Below, piece after piece: positions 42,174-50,078 of a stretch of 54,340 nt of DNA. The stretch spans positions 1 through 54,340 of the forward strand of contig CAJFHG010000014.1 of assembly GCA_904379015.1 (NCBI GenBank), given 5' to 3'. Position 1 is the first letter of the stretch; each line of letters begins with the position of its first letter. The notes under the pieces were generated by a model, which was not told the origin of the DNA, ran no database searches, and saw nothing but the letters and a program-made list of their open reading frames with translations. The stretch comes from Candidatus Paralachnospira caecorum. Lineage in GTDB: Bacteria > Bacillota > Clostridia > Lachnospirales > Lachnospiraceae. The translations under genes and the position numbers were made by a program.

Positions 42174-42905
42174 GAGCACAGTGAAGACAGAACCTTTATG
42201 GGGAGCTGACCTGACCAGGATGGTTCCGCCGTGGGCCTTTATGATATCGAGGGCGATGGGGAGGCCCAGTCCGGTTCCTGAGGGCTTGCTGGTGTAGAAA
42301 GGACGGAAAATTTCTTCCTGCTGTTTGCTGGTAAGTCCGATTCCGGTATCTTTGATCTCGATGGCAGAGGCTTCCGTTCCTGTATACGCCGCCTCTTCCG
42401 GAGTGACGTTTCTGAGGCGGAGAGAAACGGTGCCTTCGCTGTCCAGCGCCTCCAGACCGTTTTTGATCAGATTCGTGATGGCCTGATAAAGCTTGGGCGC
42501 ATCCGTGTAGGAGGTAAAAGGAATTTCCGGGGCGGAAAAAACCAGCTGCCTGTGGGTGCCGTCGAACCAGGAGCTGCAGTTGTGGCAGATATCCTGCAAA
42601 AATGCCGTCAGGTCGCAGAGGCAGCAGTTCAGTCTGGTGAACTGAAGTGATTTGTAGGAAGAAAGATCCTGAAGGAACAGCTGCATGTGGTCCAGGTCAG
42701 AACGGATGCTCGACCAGTCCCGGACAGAAGCAATTTCCGGGTGATCCTGCTCGATCAGCTGCATGGAGCCGATGATCAGGGTCAGGGAGTTGCGCAGTTC
42801 GTGAGAGATTGCCGACAGTGAGGTCTGCATGTCTTTTTTCGTCTGGGAAAGCAGATGCTTTAGCTTTTGATTTTCTTGTTCCAAAGAAGAAATCCGGGTA
42901 TTCAT
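42144..42905 (-). CDS. Soluble histidine kinase without sensor domain
   Basis: 253 residues. An N-terminal coiled coil (about 1-28) leads into the HisKA box SHELRNSLTLI with His35. Then come the N box (NLIKNGLEAL), G1 (DTGIGL), F (FRPFYTSKPSGTGLGL) and G2, so the ATPase domain is complete. There is no membrane helix, PAS or GAF domain, and no response regulator is nearby. It may take its input from another protein through the coiled coil, or act in a phosphorelay. AGAGGAG precedes the ATG. The 3' end overlaps the rhomboid gene. Confidence 0.9.
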   Translation of the reverse strand: MNTRISSLEQENQKLKHLLSQTKKDMQTSLSAISHELRNSLTLIIGSMQLIEQDHPEIASVRDWSSIRSDLDHMQLFLQDLSSYKSLQFTRLNCCLCDLTAFLQDICHNCSSWFDGTHRQLVFSAPEIPFTSYTDAPKLYQAITNLIKNGLEALDSEGTVSLRLRNVTPEEAAYTGTEASAIEIKDTGIGLTSKQQEEIFRPFYTSKPSGTGLGLPIALDIIKAHGGTILVRSAPHKGSVFTVLLPRFPGPAE

Positions 42906-43025
42906 AGTCTCCTCTTATATTCACAGCCTTTCTGAATATAAATTCTCATATTTAAAGTAACATTCCCCGGACAATATGGCAAATGAATTCGCTCGACAAA
43001 ATCAGACAGTAAAGCGGGAAAAAAC

Positions 43026-43055
43026 TTGAAAACAGAGGGTCTGTGGTGTTACACT
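43026..43055 (+). promoter_or_regulatory. Promoter of the HIT-family gene
   Basis: TTGAAA, an 18-base spacer, TACACT; about 90 bases upstream of the start. Confidence 0.55.
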
Positions 43056-43063
43056 GTAAGGCA

Positions 43064-43105
43064 GGACCGGCTGCAGGACTGCGGAATCTGCTGTCCGGCC
43101 GGTCC
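43064..43105 (+). promoter_or_regulatory. Stem-loop at the start of the HIT mRNA leader
   Basis: GGACCGGC (43064-43071) pairs perfectly with GCCGGTCC (43098-43105), with an inner GCAG/CTGC stem. It begins close to the predicted transcript start and has no T-run, so it is a leader structure (stability or regulation), not a terminator. Confidence 0.5.
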
Positions 43106-43149
43106 GGAAGCAAAGCAGTGAAAAATGGAATGGATGGGAGATGTGAAGA

Positions 43150-43569
43150 ATGAAAGACGATACCTGTATTTTCTGTAAGATCGCAAACGGAGAGATTCCG
43201 TCAGCCACTGTTTATGAAGATGAGATGTTCCGTGTTATTTTGGATATGGGTCCCGCGTCCAGGGGACACGCGCTGATCCTGCCGAAAAATCATTTTTCAG
43301 ATGTCTGTGCGCTGGATGAGGAAACTTCCTCAAAGGTGCTGGCTCTGGGAGCGAAAATCGGAGCGGCAATGAAGAAAAGCCTGGGCTGTGACGGCTTTAA
43401 TCTGGTCCAGAATAACGGAGAAGCAGCAGGGCAGACGGTATTTCATTTCCATATGCATGTCATTCCCCGATATGCGGGCGGTCCCGATATGGTCAGCTGG
43501 AAACCGGGAGAGGCTTCTGCGGAAGAGCTGGCAAAGACTGCGGAATGCATCAGGAAAGAACTGGAATGA
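43150..43569 (+). CDS. HIT-family nucleotide hydrolase
   Basis: 139 residues. The family motif HFHMHV gives His99, His101 and His103. The N-terminal CIFCKIANGEIPS has the two Cys typical of Hint/HinT proteins that bind zinc. Such enzymes cleave phosphoramidate bonds of nucleotides (AMP-lysine and similar). GGGAG upstream of the ATG. Monocistronic by all signs: own promoter, structured leader, terminator hairpin after the stop. Confidence 0.93.
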   Translation: MKDDTCIFCKIANGEIPSATVYEDEMFRVILDMGPASRGHALILPKNHFSDVCALDEETSSKVLALGAKIGAAMKKSLGCDGFNLVQNNGEAAGQTVFHFHMHVIPRYAGGPDMVSWKPGEASAEELAKTAECIRKELE

Positions 43570-43582
43570 GTATCATGATCAA

Positions 43583-43618
43583 TCTCCCATAAGCAGGTTT
43601 TGTCCTGTTTATGGGAGA
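43583..43618. terminator. Hairpin after the HIT gene
   Basis: A fifteen-base stem (TCTCCCATAAGCAGG with CCTGTTTATGGGAGA, one G-T pair), loop TTTTGT. No T-run; lies between convergent HIT and murG. Confidence 0.55.
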
Positions 43619-43621
43619 AGG

Positions 43622-43648
43622 AAAGCCCGCGGCCTGCCGCTCCGCGGG
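43622..43648 (-). terminator. Terminator after murG
   Basis: On the minus strand: CCCGCGG, nine-base loop, CCGCGGG, then CTTTCCTTC, a moderately T-rich tail. Confidence 0.5.
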
Positions 43649-43666
43649 GAGATACAGCTGTGAAGT

Positions 43667-44734
43667 TCATGAGTTTGCAGCATCCTCGATCAGCCGGGTA
43701 ATGATGGTAATGGCGTCGGAGGTCTTGCTGCGGTTCATGGCATTGATATAATCATATTTGTGAGTAAAAACCTTTTCTATCATCTCTTTTAAGGATTCAT
43801 CCGTCAGATTTTCTTCTTCCAGCACTTCGCTGAACCCCTGTTTTTGGAATGAACGCGCGTTCAGGATCTGGTCCCCCCGGCTGGCAGCCGCAGAAAGCGG
43901 GATCAGGAGATTGGGTTTGCGGAGCGCGAGAATCTCACAGATGGAATTGGCGCCGGCGCGGGAAATGATCATGTCGGACATGGCAAAGAGATCCTTCAGC
44001 TGGGCGCTTATGTATTCATACTGCACATATCCCTTCAGGGATTTCAGAGATTTATCCAGATTGCCCCTGCCGCACAGATGAATAACCTGATATTTTTCCA
44101 GCAGAGCCGGAAGGATATTTCTGACTGCAGTGTTGACCTTTACAGATCCGAGGCTGCCGCCGATCACCAGGATCACTGGCTTTTCGGAGGACAGACCGGT
44201 GAATTTGAGCCCGGACAGCACGGAACCGTTCAGAAGCTCCCGGCGGATCGGGGAACCTGTCAGGACAGCTTTGTCAGCCGGGAGATAGTTCAGCGTTTCA
44301 GGAAAGTTGCAGCAGACGTTTCTGGCGGAAGAGATACAAAGCCTGTTTGCCAGTCCCGGCGTCATGTCAGATTCGTGAATGATGACCGGAATATGGCGCT
44401 GTTTCGCCGCCAGGACAACGGGAACGGCCACGAAGCCGCCTTTGGAGAAGATAACATCCGGCTTTTCCCGTTTCAGGATCTTTTTTGCCTGAGCGAGGCC
44501 CTTTAAGATCCGGAAAGGATCGGAGAAGTTTTTCAGGCTGAAATACCGCCTCAGTTTTCCGGAAGAAATACCGTCATATGGAATCCCCGCTTTTTCGATC
44601 AGTTCTTTTTCAATTCCATTATAAGAACCAATATATCGTATTTCATAGCCCAGTTCCCTGAGAGCGGGAACCAGTGCCAGATTGGGCGTAACGTGTCCGG
44701 CAGTGCCGCCGCCGGTCAAAATGATCTTTTTCAT
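43667..44734 (-). CDS. murG: UDP-GlcNAc:undecaprenyl-PP-MurNAc-pentapeptide GlcNAc transferase
   Basis: 355 residues of GT28. Opens [21 protein letters not shown], has [13 protein letters not shown] (about 119-131) and [12 protein letters not shown] (about 193-204), and the C-terminal donor site around [23 protein letters not shown]. It makes lipid II at the inner face of the membrane. The usual mur/fts neighbours are absent: the upstream gene is the TSCPD protein 25 bases away, so the two are likely one transcript from the promoter at 45033-45062. Confidence 0.95.
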   Translation of the reverse strand: MKKIILTGGGTAGHVTPNLALVPALRELGYEIRYIGSYNGIEKELIEKAGIPYDGISSGKLRRYFSLKNFSDPFRILKGLAQAKKILKREKPDVIFSKGGFVAVPVVLAAKQRHIPVIIHESDMTPGLANRLCISSARNVCCNFPETLNYLPADKAVLTGSPIRRELLNGSVLSGLKFTGLSSEKPVILVIGGSLGSVKVNTAVRNILPALLEKYQVIHLCGRGNLDKSLKSLKGYVQYEYISAQLKDLFAMSDMIISRAGANSICEILALRKPNLLIPLSAAASRGDQILNARSFQKQGFSEVLEEENLTDESLKEMIEKVFTHKYDYINAMNRSKTSDAITIITRLIEDAANS

Positions 44735-44759
44735 GATTGGTTTTATACTCCTGGACAGT

Positions 44760-45008
44760 TTAGTGAGATGCTTTATATTCCTTCAGAGCCTTCGCGAGCT
44801 GGTCGGGACATGAAGTGCCGCGGCCCGCGCAGTCGATGCCGTCGATTCTTTTAATGGCTTCATCCACATCCATTCCCTCAATGAGCCGGGCAACTCCCTG
44901 TGTGTTTCCGGAACATCCGCCGACAAACTGCACACTTTTGATCCGGTTGCCTTCAATATCAAATTTGATTTCACGGCTGCATACGCCGCGTGTCTTATAA
45001 GTCATCAT
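44760..45008 (-). CDS. TSCPD-domain protein (TIGR03905 type)
   Basis: 82 residues, ATG at 45008 behind AAAGGAGG. The C-terminal [17 protein letters not shown] is the family signature; [19 protein letters not shown] is the other conserved block, with several Cys that could bind metal. The domain also appears as the C-terminal part of some ribonucleotide reductases. Function of the stand-alone form is unknown. It precedes murG in the same direction. Confidence 0.85.
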   Translation of the reverse strand: MMTYKTRGVCSREIKFDIEGNRIKSVQFVGGCSGNTQGVARLIEGMDVDEAIKRIDGIDCAGRGTSCPDQLAKALKEYKASH

Positions 45009-45032
45009 GATTCTATTACCTCCTTTTACGCA

Positions 45033-45062
45033 AGTATACCATACCGCGGATGCCGTCCGCAA
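45033..45062 (-). promoter_or_regulatory. Promoter of the TSCPD-murG transcript
   Basis: On the minus strand: TTGCGG, 18 bases, TATACT. It predicts a very short leader, starting at or just before the Shine-Dalgarno. Confidence 0.55.
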
Positions 45063-45084
45063 CCCGGGAAGAGAGGAACCTGTC

Positions 45085-45113
45085 TTGATTTGGCCGGGCT
45101 GCGCGGGTATAAT
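45085..45113 (+). promoter_or_regulatory. Promoter of mtnN
   Basis: TTGATT, 17 bases, TATAAT (45108-45113). Diverges from the TSCPD promoter. Confidence 0.8.
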
Positions 45114-45162
45114 AAAGGCGAACATGAAGGCTGACACAGTCAATTTTCAGGAGGACAGACAT

Positions 45163-45858
45163 ATGATAGGAATCATCGGAGCGATGGAAGAAGAAGTGAA
45201 TCAGTTAAAGGAAGCCATGAAAGACGTTTCAGCGGAAACGAGAGCTTCTATGGAATTCTGCAGAGGAAAGCTTGAAGGAGCAGATGTGGTGGTCGTGAGG
45301 AGCGGGATCGGAAAGGTGAATGCCGGTATTTGCGCCCAGATCCTGGCGGATGTCTATCATGTGGATCAGATCATTAATACAGGCATAGCGGGATCTCTTC
45401 AGGCAGAGATCAATATTGGCGATATTGTGCTTTCCACAGATGCTCTTCAGCATGATATGGATGCCAGGGCCTTTGGGTATCCGGAGGGGCAGATCCCCAG
45501 GATGGAGACGCTGTCCTTTCAGGCAGATGAAAGGCTGATTGCCTGTGCCGGGGAGTGCTGCCGCAGGGTCAATCCGGATATCGGGGTTTTTCAGGGCAGA
45601 GTTTTGAGCGGAGATCAGTTTATTGCAGACCGGAAAAAGAAGGAGTGGCTCAAGGAGACCTTCGGAGGCTGCTGTACTGAAATGGAAGGAGCGGCGATAG
45701 GCCAGGCTGCCTATTTAAACGGAATTCCCTTCCTGATCATACGCGCGATTTCCGATAAAGCGGACGACAGCGCTTCCATGGATTATCCGGAATTTGAAGC
45801 GAAAGCCATCGCGCACACCACTGCGCTCGTGAAGGCCATGGTGAAGGAGCTTCATTAA
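45163..45858 (+). CDS. mtnN: 5'-methylthioadenosine / S-adenosylhomocysteine nucleosidase
   Basis: 231 residues; ATG at 45163 behind CAGGAGG. MIGIIGAMEEEVNQLKEAM at the start holds the catalytic-site Glu; NTGIAGSL, EMEGAAIGQ (substrate ribose contacts) and AISDKAD (catalytic Asp) follow. It clears MTA and SAH from SAM-dependent reactions and feeds methionine salvage and, where luxS exists, AI-2 synthesis. Own promoter at 45085-45113. A longer upstream in-frame reading is rejected because it crosses the promoter. Confidence 0.94.
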   Translation: MIGIIGAMEEEVNQLKEAMKDVSAETRASMEFCRGKLEGADVVVVRSGIGKVNAGICAQILADVYHVDQIINTGIAGSLQAEINIGDIVLSTDALQHDMDARAFGYPEGQIPRMETLSFQADERLIACAGECCRRVNPDIGVFQGRVLSGDQFIADRKKKEWLKETFGGCCTEMEGAAIGQAAYLNGIPFLIIRAISDKADDSASMDYPEFEAKAIAHTTALVKAMVKELH

Positions 45859-46034
45859 AGGTTTAAGATGTTAAGGGATTTTTCTGTCGAAAGAAAGCGA
45901 ACGATTTTTCTTCTCATCCAGACTTTTTGTGGTATACAATGTCTGTACATCGCAAAGCTCCGTCGGTTGCGCGCGGATAGACCGGAGTATGCCGAAATAT
46001 CCGGACCGGGTCCGGAAGAGAAAGGGGAATCACC

Positions 46035-46919
46035 ATGTTATTACAGTTTTTAATGACAGGAAACGTGTTTTATATCATGCTGGCAGTCTGTGTGCTGGGA
46101 ATGTTCAGTAAGCTGCTGGCAAACGGAAAGTACAGAAGACTGATCAGACAGTCTGAGAACATGGGAACAGCGAAGGATAAGTATCTGAAGCAGTGGAAGG
46201 TAAAATTTGAAAATACTTACCGTTCCAGCAGCGGGATCCATAATATCCCTGTATATGTGGAAAGAAACCTCGAGCAGTACAGATTTATGGGAATGCGCCT
46301 TGGCAGTTTGTCCCGTCTTAACCGTCTGGCGGCGCTGTTTCTCTGCCTGGGCGGGGCAGCCGTTTCCTTTCTGGCCTACTGGTATGGGGGAAGCGGCAGA
46401 ATAACGGCCATGTACGCGGTGACAGGAATTCTGCTGGGCGGAGTGATGATCCTTTGGGAAAGTATATGCGATACGCCGGGAAAAGCAGAAACGCTTCTGC
46501 TCCAGATCCGGGATTATTTTGAAAATACTTTAGTAAAGCGCCTGGAAACCGGACAGGCAGTGGATTTGATGCCGGCGGCGGAAGCCGCCGTGACGGGAAG
46601 CGGCATATCAGGGCCGGATCATGCGGAAGCGGAGGCCAGTCTGACGGCAGAGGCCGAAATTCAGGAGCAGTCCCATTCAGGCGGCGGCAGAGTCAGAAAA
46701 AGAGAGCATGCAGATCCGCCGGAGGCCGTGGACGGGCAGAGGGCAGACCTGCTGAGAAAAAGCGAAGAGGCCGCCGGAAAGGAACAGGACGCGGCACTTC
46801 TGAGAAAACGCCTGGAGCGGATTGCGTCAGGCCGCCGGACGGGCGGCCAGGGGAGAAAGCTGACGGCAGAGGAGGAGCACCTGATCGAGGACATTATCCA
46901 GGAATATTTGTATGAATAA
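46035..46919 (+). CDS. Two-to-three-helix membrane protein with charged cytoplasmic tail, function unknown
   Basis: 294 residues; AAAGGGGA precedes the ATG. Helices at about 5-27, 95-118 and 122-143. The block between them (LANGKYRRLIRQSENMGTAKDKYLKQWKVKFENTYR) is basic and looks conserved in style with other clostridial membrane proteins. The C-terminal 120 residues are charged and low in complexity, ending in a helical LTAEEEHLIEDIIQEYLYE that could be a docking peptide. A hairpin CCGGAC-CGG-GTCCGG (46001-46015) lies just before the Shine-Dalgarno, and an extended -10 (TGG-TATACA, 45930-45938) is the best promoter candidate. I do not recognise a named family. It precedes pgi but each has its own promoter. 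Confidence 0.7.
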   Translation: MLLQFLMTGNVFYIMLAVCVLGMFSKLLANGKYRRLIRQSENMGTAKDKYLKQWKVKFENTYRSSSGIHNIPVYVERNLEQYRFMGMRLGSLSRLNRLAALFLCLGGAAVSFLAYWYGGSGRITAMYAVTGILLGGVMILWESICDTPGKAETLLLQIRDYFENTLVKRLETGQAVDLMPAAEAAVTGSGISGPDHAEAEASLTAEAEIQEQSHSGGGRVRKREHADPPEAVDGQRADLLRKSEEAAGKEQDAALLRKRLERIASGRRTGGQGRKLTAEEEHLIEDIIQEYLYE

Positions 46920-46939
46920 TGTAAAAAATGCGGGAAAGC

Positions 46940-46967
46940 TTGAAAAAAACTGTGGATTTTGTATAAT
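46940..46967 (+). promoter_or_regulatory. Promoter of pgi
   Basis: TTGAAA (46940-46945), 16 bases, TATAAT (46962-46967). Confidence 0.72.
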
Positions 46968-47014
46968 AGATGTAAGTGCCTCGCGGTATAGAAATTACAA
47001 AAAGGAGAAGAAAT

Positions 47015-48358
47015 ATGCAGGTGACGTTTGATTACAGTAAAACAGCATCATTTATTTCCGATGAAGAAATCAAAAACATGAAAAAGCTGGCTTTGGACGC
47101 CAAGGATGTCCTTGTGTCCAGAACAGGGGCGGGCAACGATTTTCTGGGATGGATTGATCTGCCGGTAGATTATGATAAAGAAGAATTCGCGAGAATCAAA
47201 AAGGCGGCGGCAAAGATTCAGTCTGACTCGGACGTACTGCTTGTGATCGGTATCGGCGGCTCTTATCTGGGAGCGAGGGCCGCGATCGAGTTCCTGAAGA
47301 ACAATTTTTATAACTGTATGTCCAAAGAGGACAGAAAGACTCCTGAGATCTATTTCGTGGGGAATAATATCAGCACGACTTATATGAACGATCTGATCCA
47401 TCTTTTAAAGGGAAAGGATTTTTCCATTAATGTCATTTCCAAATCCGGAACGACAACGGAGCCCGCAATTGCCTTCCGTATTCTGAAAAAGCTTTTGACA
47501 GAGAGGTATGGCGCAGAGGCGGCAAAGGAGAGGATTTATGCTACCACGGACAAGGCGCGGGGCGCGCTTAAGACCCTGGCTGATAAAGAAGGGTACGAAA
47601 CCTTTGTGGTTCCCGATGACGTGGGCGGACGTTTTTCAGTTCTGACGGCAGTCGGCCTGCTTCCTATCGCAGTCAGCGGAGCAGACATTGACGCGCTGAT
47701 GGCGGGAGCTGCGTCAGGAAGAAAGAGAGCGCTCGAAAATGAGTTTGAATCCAATGACGCCCTCCAGTACGCGGCGGTACGAAATATTCTCCTGAGAAAG
47801 GGAAAATGCATTGAGATCACGGCAAATTATGAGCCCAGCCTTCATTATGTGGCTGAGTGGTGGAAGCAGCTCTACGGTGAGAGCGAGGGAAAGGATCAGA
47901 GAGGCATATTCCCGGCTGCCGTGGATCTGACTGCTGATCTGCATTCTATGGGACAGTTTATCCAGGATGGTTCCAGAAATCTGATGGAGACCGTGATTTC
48001 CATTGATCAGCCAGCTGCTGAGATTGTGATCGAAGCAGAGGAGGAGGATCTGGACGGCCTCAATTATCTGGCCGGAAAGACCATGGATTTTGTCAATAAA
48101 AATGCTATGAACGGCACCATACTGGCTCATACGGACGGACAGGTTCCAAATATGAAGATCTGTGTTCCGGAGCAGAATGAATTTTATCTGGGCGAGCTGT
48201 TTTACTTCTATGAATTTGCCTGCGGTGTCAGCGGATATATTCTGGGTGTGAATCCATTCAATCAGCCTGGTGTGGAAAGTTATAAGAAGAATATGTTTGC
48301 GCTGCTTGGAAAACCCGGCTATGAAGAACAGAGAGAAGCTCTTCTGAAACGGCTGTAG
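47015..48358 (+). CDS. pgi: Glucose-6-phosphate isomerase
   Basis: 447 residues, the short Gram-positive form. ATG at 47015 behind AAAGGAG; a longer start at 46976 is rejected. Motifs: [17 protein letters not shown] (about 71-87), [14 protein letters not shown] (sugar-phosphate loop, about 137-150), [15 protein letters not shown] (about 192-206) and the C-terminal [14 protein letters not shown] with the active-site Lys. Interconverts glucose-6-P and fructose-6-P. It has its own promoter and terminator, so is monocistronic. Confidence 0.96.
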   Translation: MQVTFDYSKTASFISDEEIKNMKKLALDAKDVLVSRTGAGNDFLGWIDLPVDYDKEEFARIKKAAAKIQSDSDVLLVIGIGGSYLGARAAIEFLKNNFYNCMSKEDRKTPEIYFVGNNISTTYMNDLIHLLKGKDFSINVISKSGTTTEPAIAFRILKKLLTERYGAEAAKERIYATTDKARGALKTLADKEGYETFVVPDDVGGRFSVLTAVGLLPIAVSGADIDALMAGAASGRKRALENEFESNDALQYAAVRNILLRKGKCIEITANYEPSLHYVAEWWKQLYGESEGKDQRGIFPAAVDLTADLHSMGQFIQDGSRNLMETVISIDQPAAEIVIEAEEEDLDGLNYLAGKTMDFVNKNAMNGTILAHTDGQVPNMKICVPEQNEFYLGELFYFYEFACGVSGYILGVNPFNQPGVESYKKNMFALLGKPGYEEQREALLKRL

Positions 48359-48380
48359 GCGCGGGAAACATAATCTGTGT

Positions 48381-48417
48381 GCCGGTCTCCGTCAGGGAGA
48401 CCGGCAGGCGGATTTTT
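48381..48417 (+). terminator. Terminator of pgi
   Basis: A perfect ten-base stem GCCGGTCTCC / GGAGACCGGC with a five-base loop; T5 lies 7 bases after the stem. Confidence 0.75.
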
Positions 48418-48453
48418 CAGAGATTCTTTTTTCAGTTCCCGAAATTTTCAGGA

Positions 48454-48726
48454 TTATGAATCTTCTTCAATCACCTGTATTTCAAGGTAATCAAAATCGA
48501 TATGTTCTATAAAATTATCCTGTGTGAAACGGCATTTGGAATGCCGGCGAAACTCCTCAATTGTGGAATCAAGCCAGATTGGAACGCTTAAGTCGAAAGC
48601 GACGCAGATTTCTTCCAGACTCTTGAAGATCTTGCGTGTGCGATTCAGCGTCCGGTCGTCGTTTTCAATGACAATGTCTTTCAGCAGGTGGTTATTCTGC
48701 CATTTTTTACCCCAAATCCTGAACAA
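48454..48726 (-). CDS. Conserved-looking small protein, function unknown
   Basis: 90 residues from a TTG start at 48726 with GGGAGG seven bases upstream. It is soluble and rich in aromatic and acidic residues, beginning MFRIWGKKWQNNHLLKDIVI and ending FDYLEIQVIEED. I recall similar small proteins in other Lachnospiraceae, but no domain name or function. No membrane helix or metal motif. It is convergent with pgi. Confidence 0.65.
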   Translation of the reverse strand: MFRIWGKKWQNNHLLKDIVIENDDRTLNRTRKIFKSLEEICVAFDLSVPIWLDSTIEEFRRHSKCRFTQDNFIEHIDFDYLEIQVIEEDS

Positions 48727-48827
48727 TTCAATTCCTCCCGGCTATCATTGTTTTTGCGGTACTGGTCCGCGCCATGCTCCCATCTTACCACGGATGGGGG
48801 AGAAAGAAAAGATGGGAATCAAAAGGC

Positions 48828-48856
48828 TTGCGGGGCAGAGTAAAGTGGTGTAAACT
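48828..48856 (+). promoter_or_regulatory. Promoter of the coiled-coil membrane protein gene
   Basis: TTGCGG, 17 bases, TAAACT; a moderate match about 35 bases upstream of the start codon. Confidence 0.5.
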
Positions 48857-48892
48857 AATACAGAGAGTCAGGTTATACACAGGAGGACGGCC

Positions 48893-49981
48893 ATGGCACG
48901 CGATATACAGGACAATGTGGGTTTTCTGAAGGAAGCAAAAGCCGCTCTTGCGGAAATGGAAGCGGAAAGGGCGAAAAGCAGCCGCCTGCAGGCAGAGGAG
49001 AAGCGGCTGACGCGCACCCTGGAAGCGGAGAAAAAAGCAATTGAAGATGAGATCACTTCTACCGTCAGTAAACGGAAAGAAGAAATCACGTTGAGCTATG
49101 ACAGAGAGATCACCAAGACCCAGGATAAGCTGAAAAAGGCCAGAGGACGCAGAGAGCGGGCCAAGGAGCAGGGGGTCAGGGAGCGGATCGATAATGAAAC
49201 GGCGCAGCTGCGGGAAGAAAACCGCCAGCTGAAGCTTCAGAATTCTACGGTGTTCCATCAGAATGGAGTTCCCTTTTTCTGTAATACAAAATTCTATTTC
49301 GCATTATACTTTACCAAGGGATTTTCGGAAGTCTGCATTTTTCTTCTGACGTTTATCATAGGCTTTCTCGTTCTTCCGTGCGGTATATACTGGCTGATCC
49401 CGCACCGCGAGCTCTGGATGCTGATTCTGATCTATGTGGCGGTGATCGTGGTGCTCTGCGGCGCTTATATCCTTCTCAACAATAAGACAAAAGTGAATCA
49501 TCTGGAGCTGATGAAGGATGTGCGGAAAAACAGGGATATGATCGATGCCAATAAAAGAAAGATCCGGGTGATCATCAAAGCCATCAAGAAAGACAAGGAT
49601 GAAGAGGTTTATAATCTCGGGAAATACGATAAAGAAATATCCGATGTGGAGGATGAGCTGGCGGAGGTTGCCAGAAGAAAGCAGGAAGCCCTTGGGATAT
49701 TTGAGAATCAGACCAAGGAAAAGCTGGAACAGGAAATCCTTGAAAATAAAAGAGAAAAGCTGGAGGCTCTGGCAAAACAGCTGAAGCAGGTCATCAGAGC
49801 CGGCGCGGAGATGGAAAGCAGCGTGCAGCAGAAGACCATCGCGTTTACAGATGAGTATGGGCCTTATATCGGACAGGAGTTTATGAGCCAGGAAAAACTT
49901 GACAAACTGATCGATATTTTAAATCAGGGGCTGGCTTCCAGTATTACGGAAGCGCAGCAGATTTACAGAAATGTAAAATAA
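48893..49981 (+). CDS. Coiled-coil membrane protein, function unknown
   Basis: 362 residues; ACAGGAGG precedes the ATG. A long N-terminal coiled coil (about 8-118; heptads in EAKAALAEMEAERAKSSRL and onward), two adjacent membrane helices (about 145-170 and 175-197), then a second coiled coil (about 205-305) and a short C-terminal domain (EYGPYIGQEFMSQEKLDKLIDIL). Both ends should face the cytoplasm, with a very short outside loop, giving a hairpin with two long cytoplasmic arms. This could be a membrane scaffold or curvature/division factor. No enzyme motif; I do not recognise a named family. Confidence 0.72.
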   Translation: MARDIQDNVGFLKEAKAALAEMEAERAKSSRLQAEEKRLTRTLEAEKKAIEDEITSTVSKRKEEITLSYDREITKTQDKLKKARGRRERAKEQGVRERIDNETAQLREENRQLKLQNSTVFHQNGVPFFCNTKFYFALYFTKGFSEVCIFLLTFIIGFLVLPCGIYWLIPHRELWMLILIYVAVIVVLCGAYILLNNKTKVNHLELMKDVRKNRDMIDANKRKIRVIIKAIKKDKDEEVYNLGKYDKEISDVEDELAEVARRKQEALGIFENQTKEKLEQEILENKREKLEALAKQLKQVIRAGAEMESSVQQKTIAFTDEYGPYIGQEFMSQEKLDKLIDILNQGLASSITEAQQIYRNVK

Positions 49982-50029
49982 CAGCGTATATCGGTAAATG
50001 AATGATTCACGGAGACAGTGATCCAGGAG

Positions 50030-50051
50030 GCTCCTGCCCGGAAGCGGGAGC
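50030..50051 (+). terminator. Weak hairpin after the coiled-coil gene
   Basis: GCTCCTGC / GCGGGAGC (one T-G pair), loop CCGGAA; no T-run follows, so termination is uncertain. Confidence 0.3.
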
Positions 50052-50078
50052 AGATTACGGTAAGGTGTTTATGCGTTT

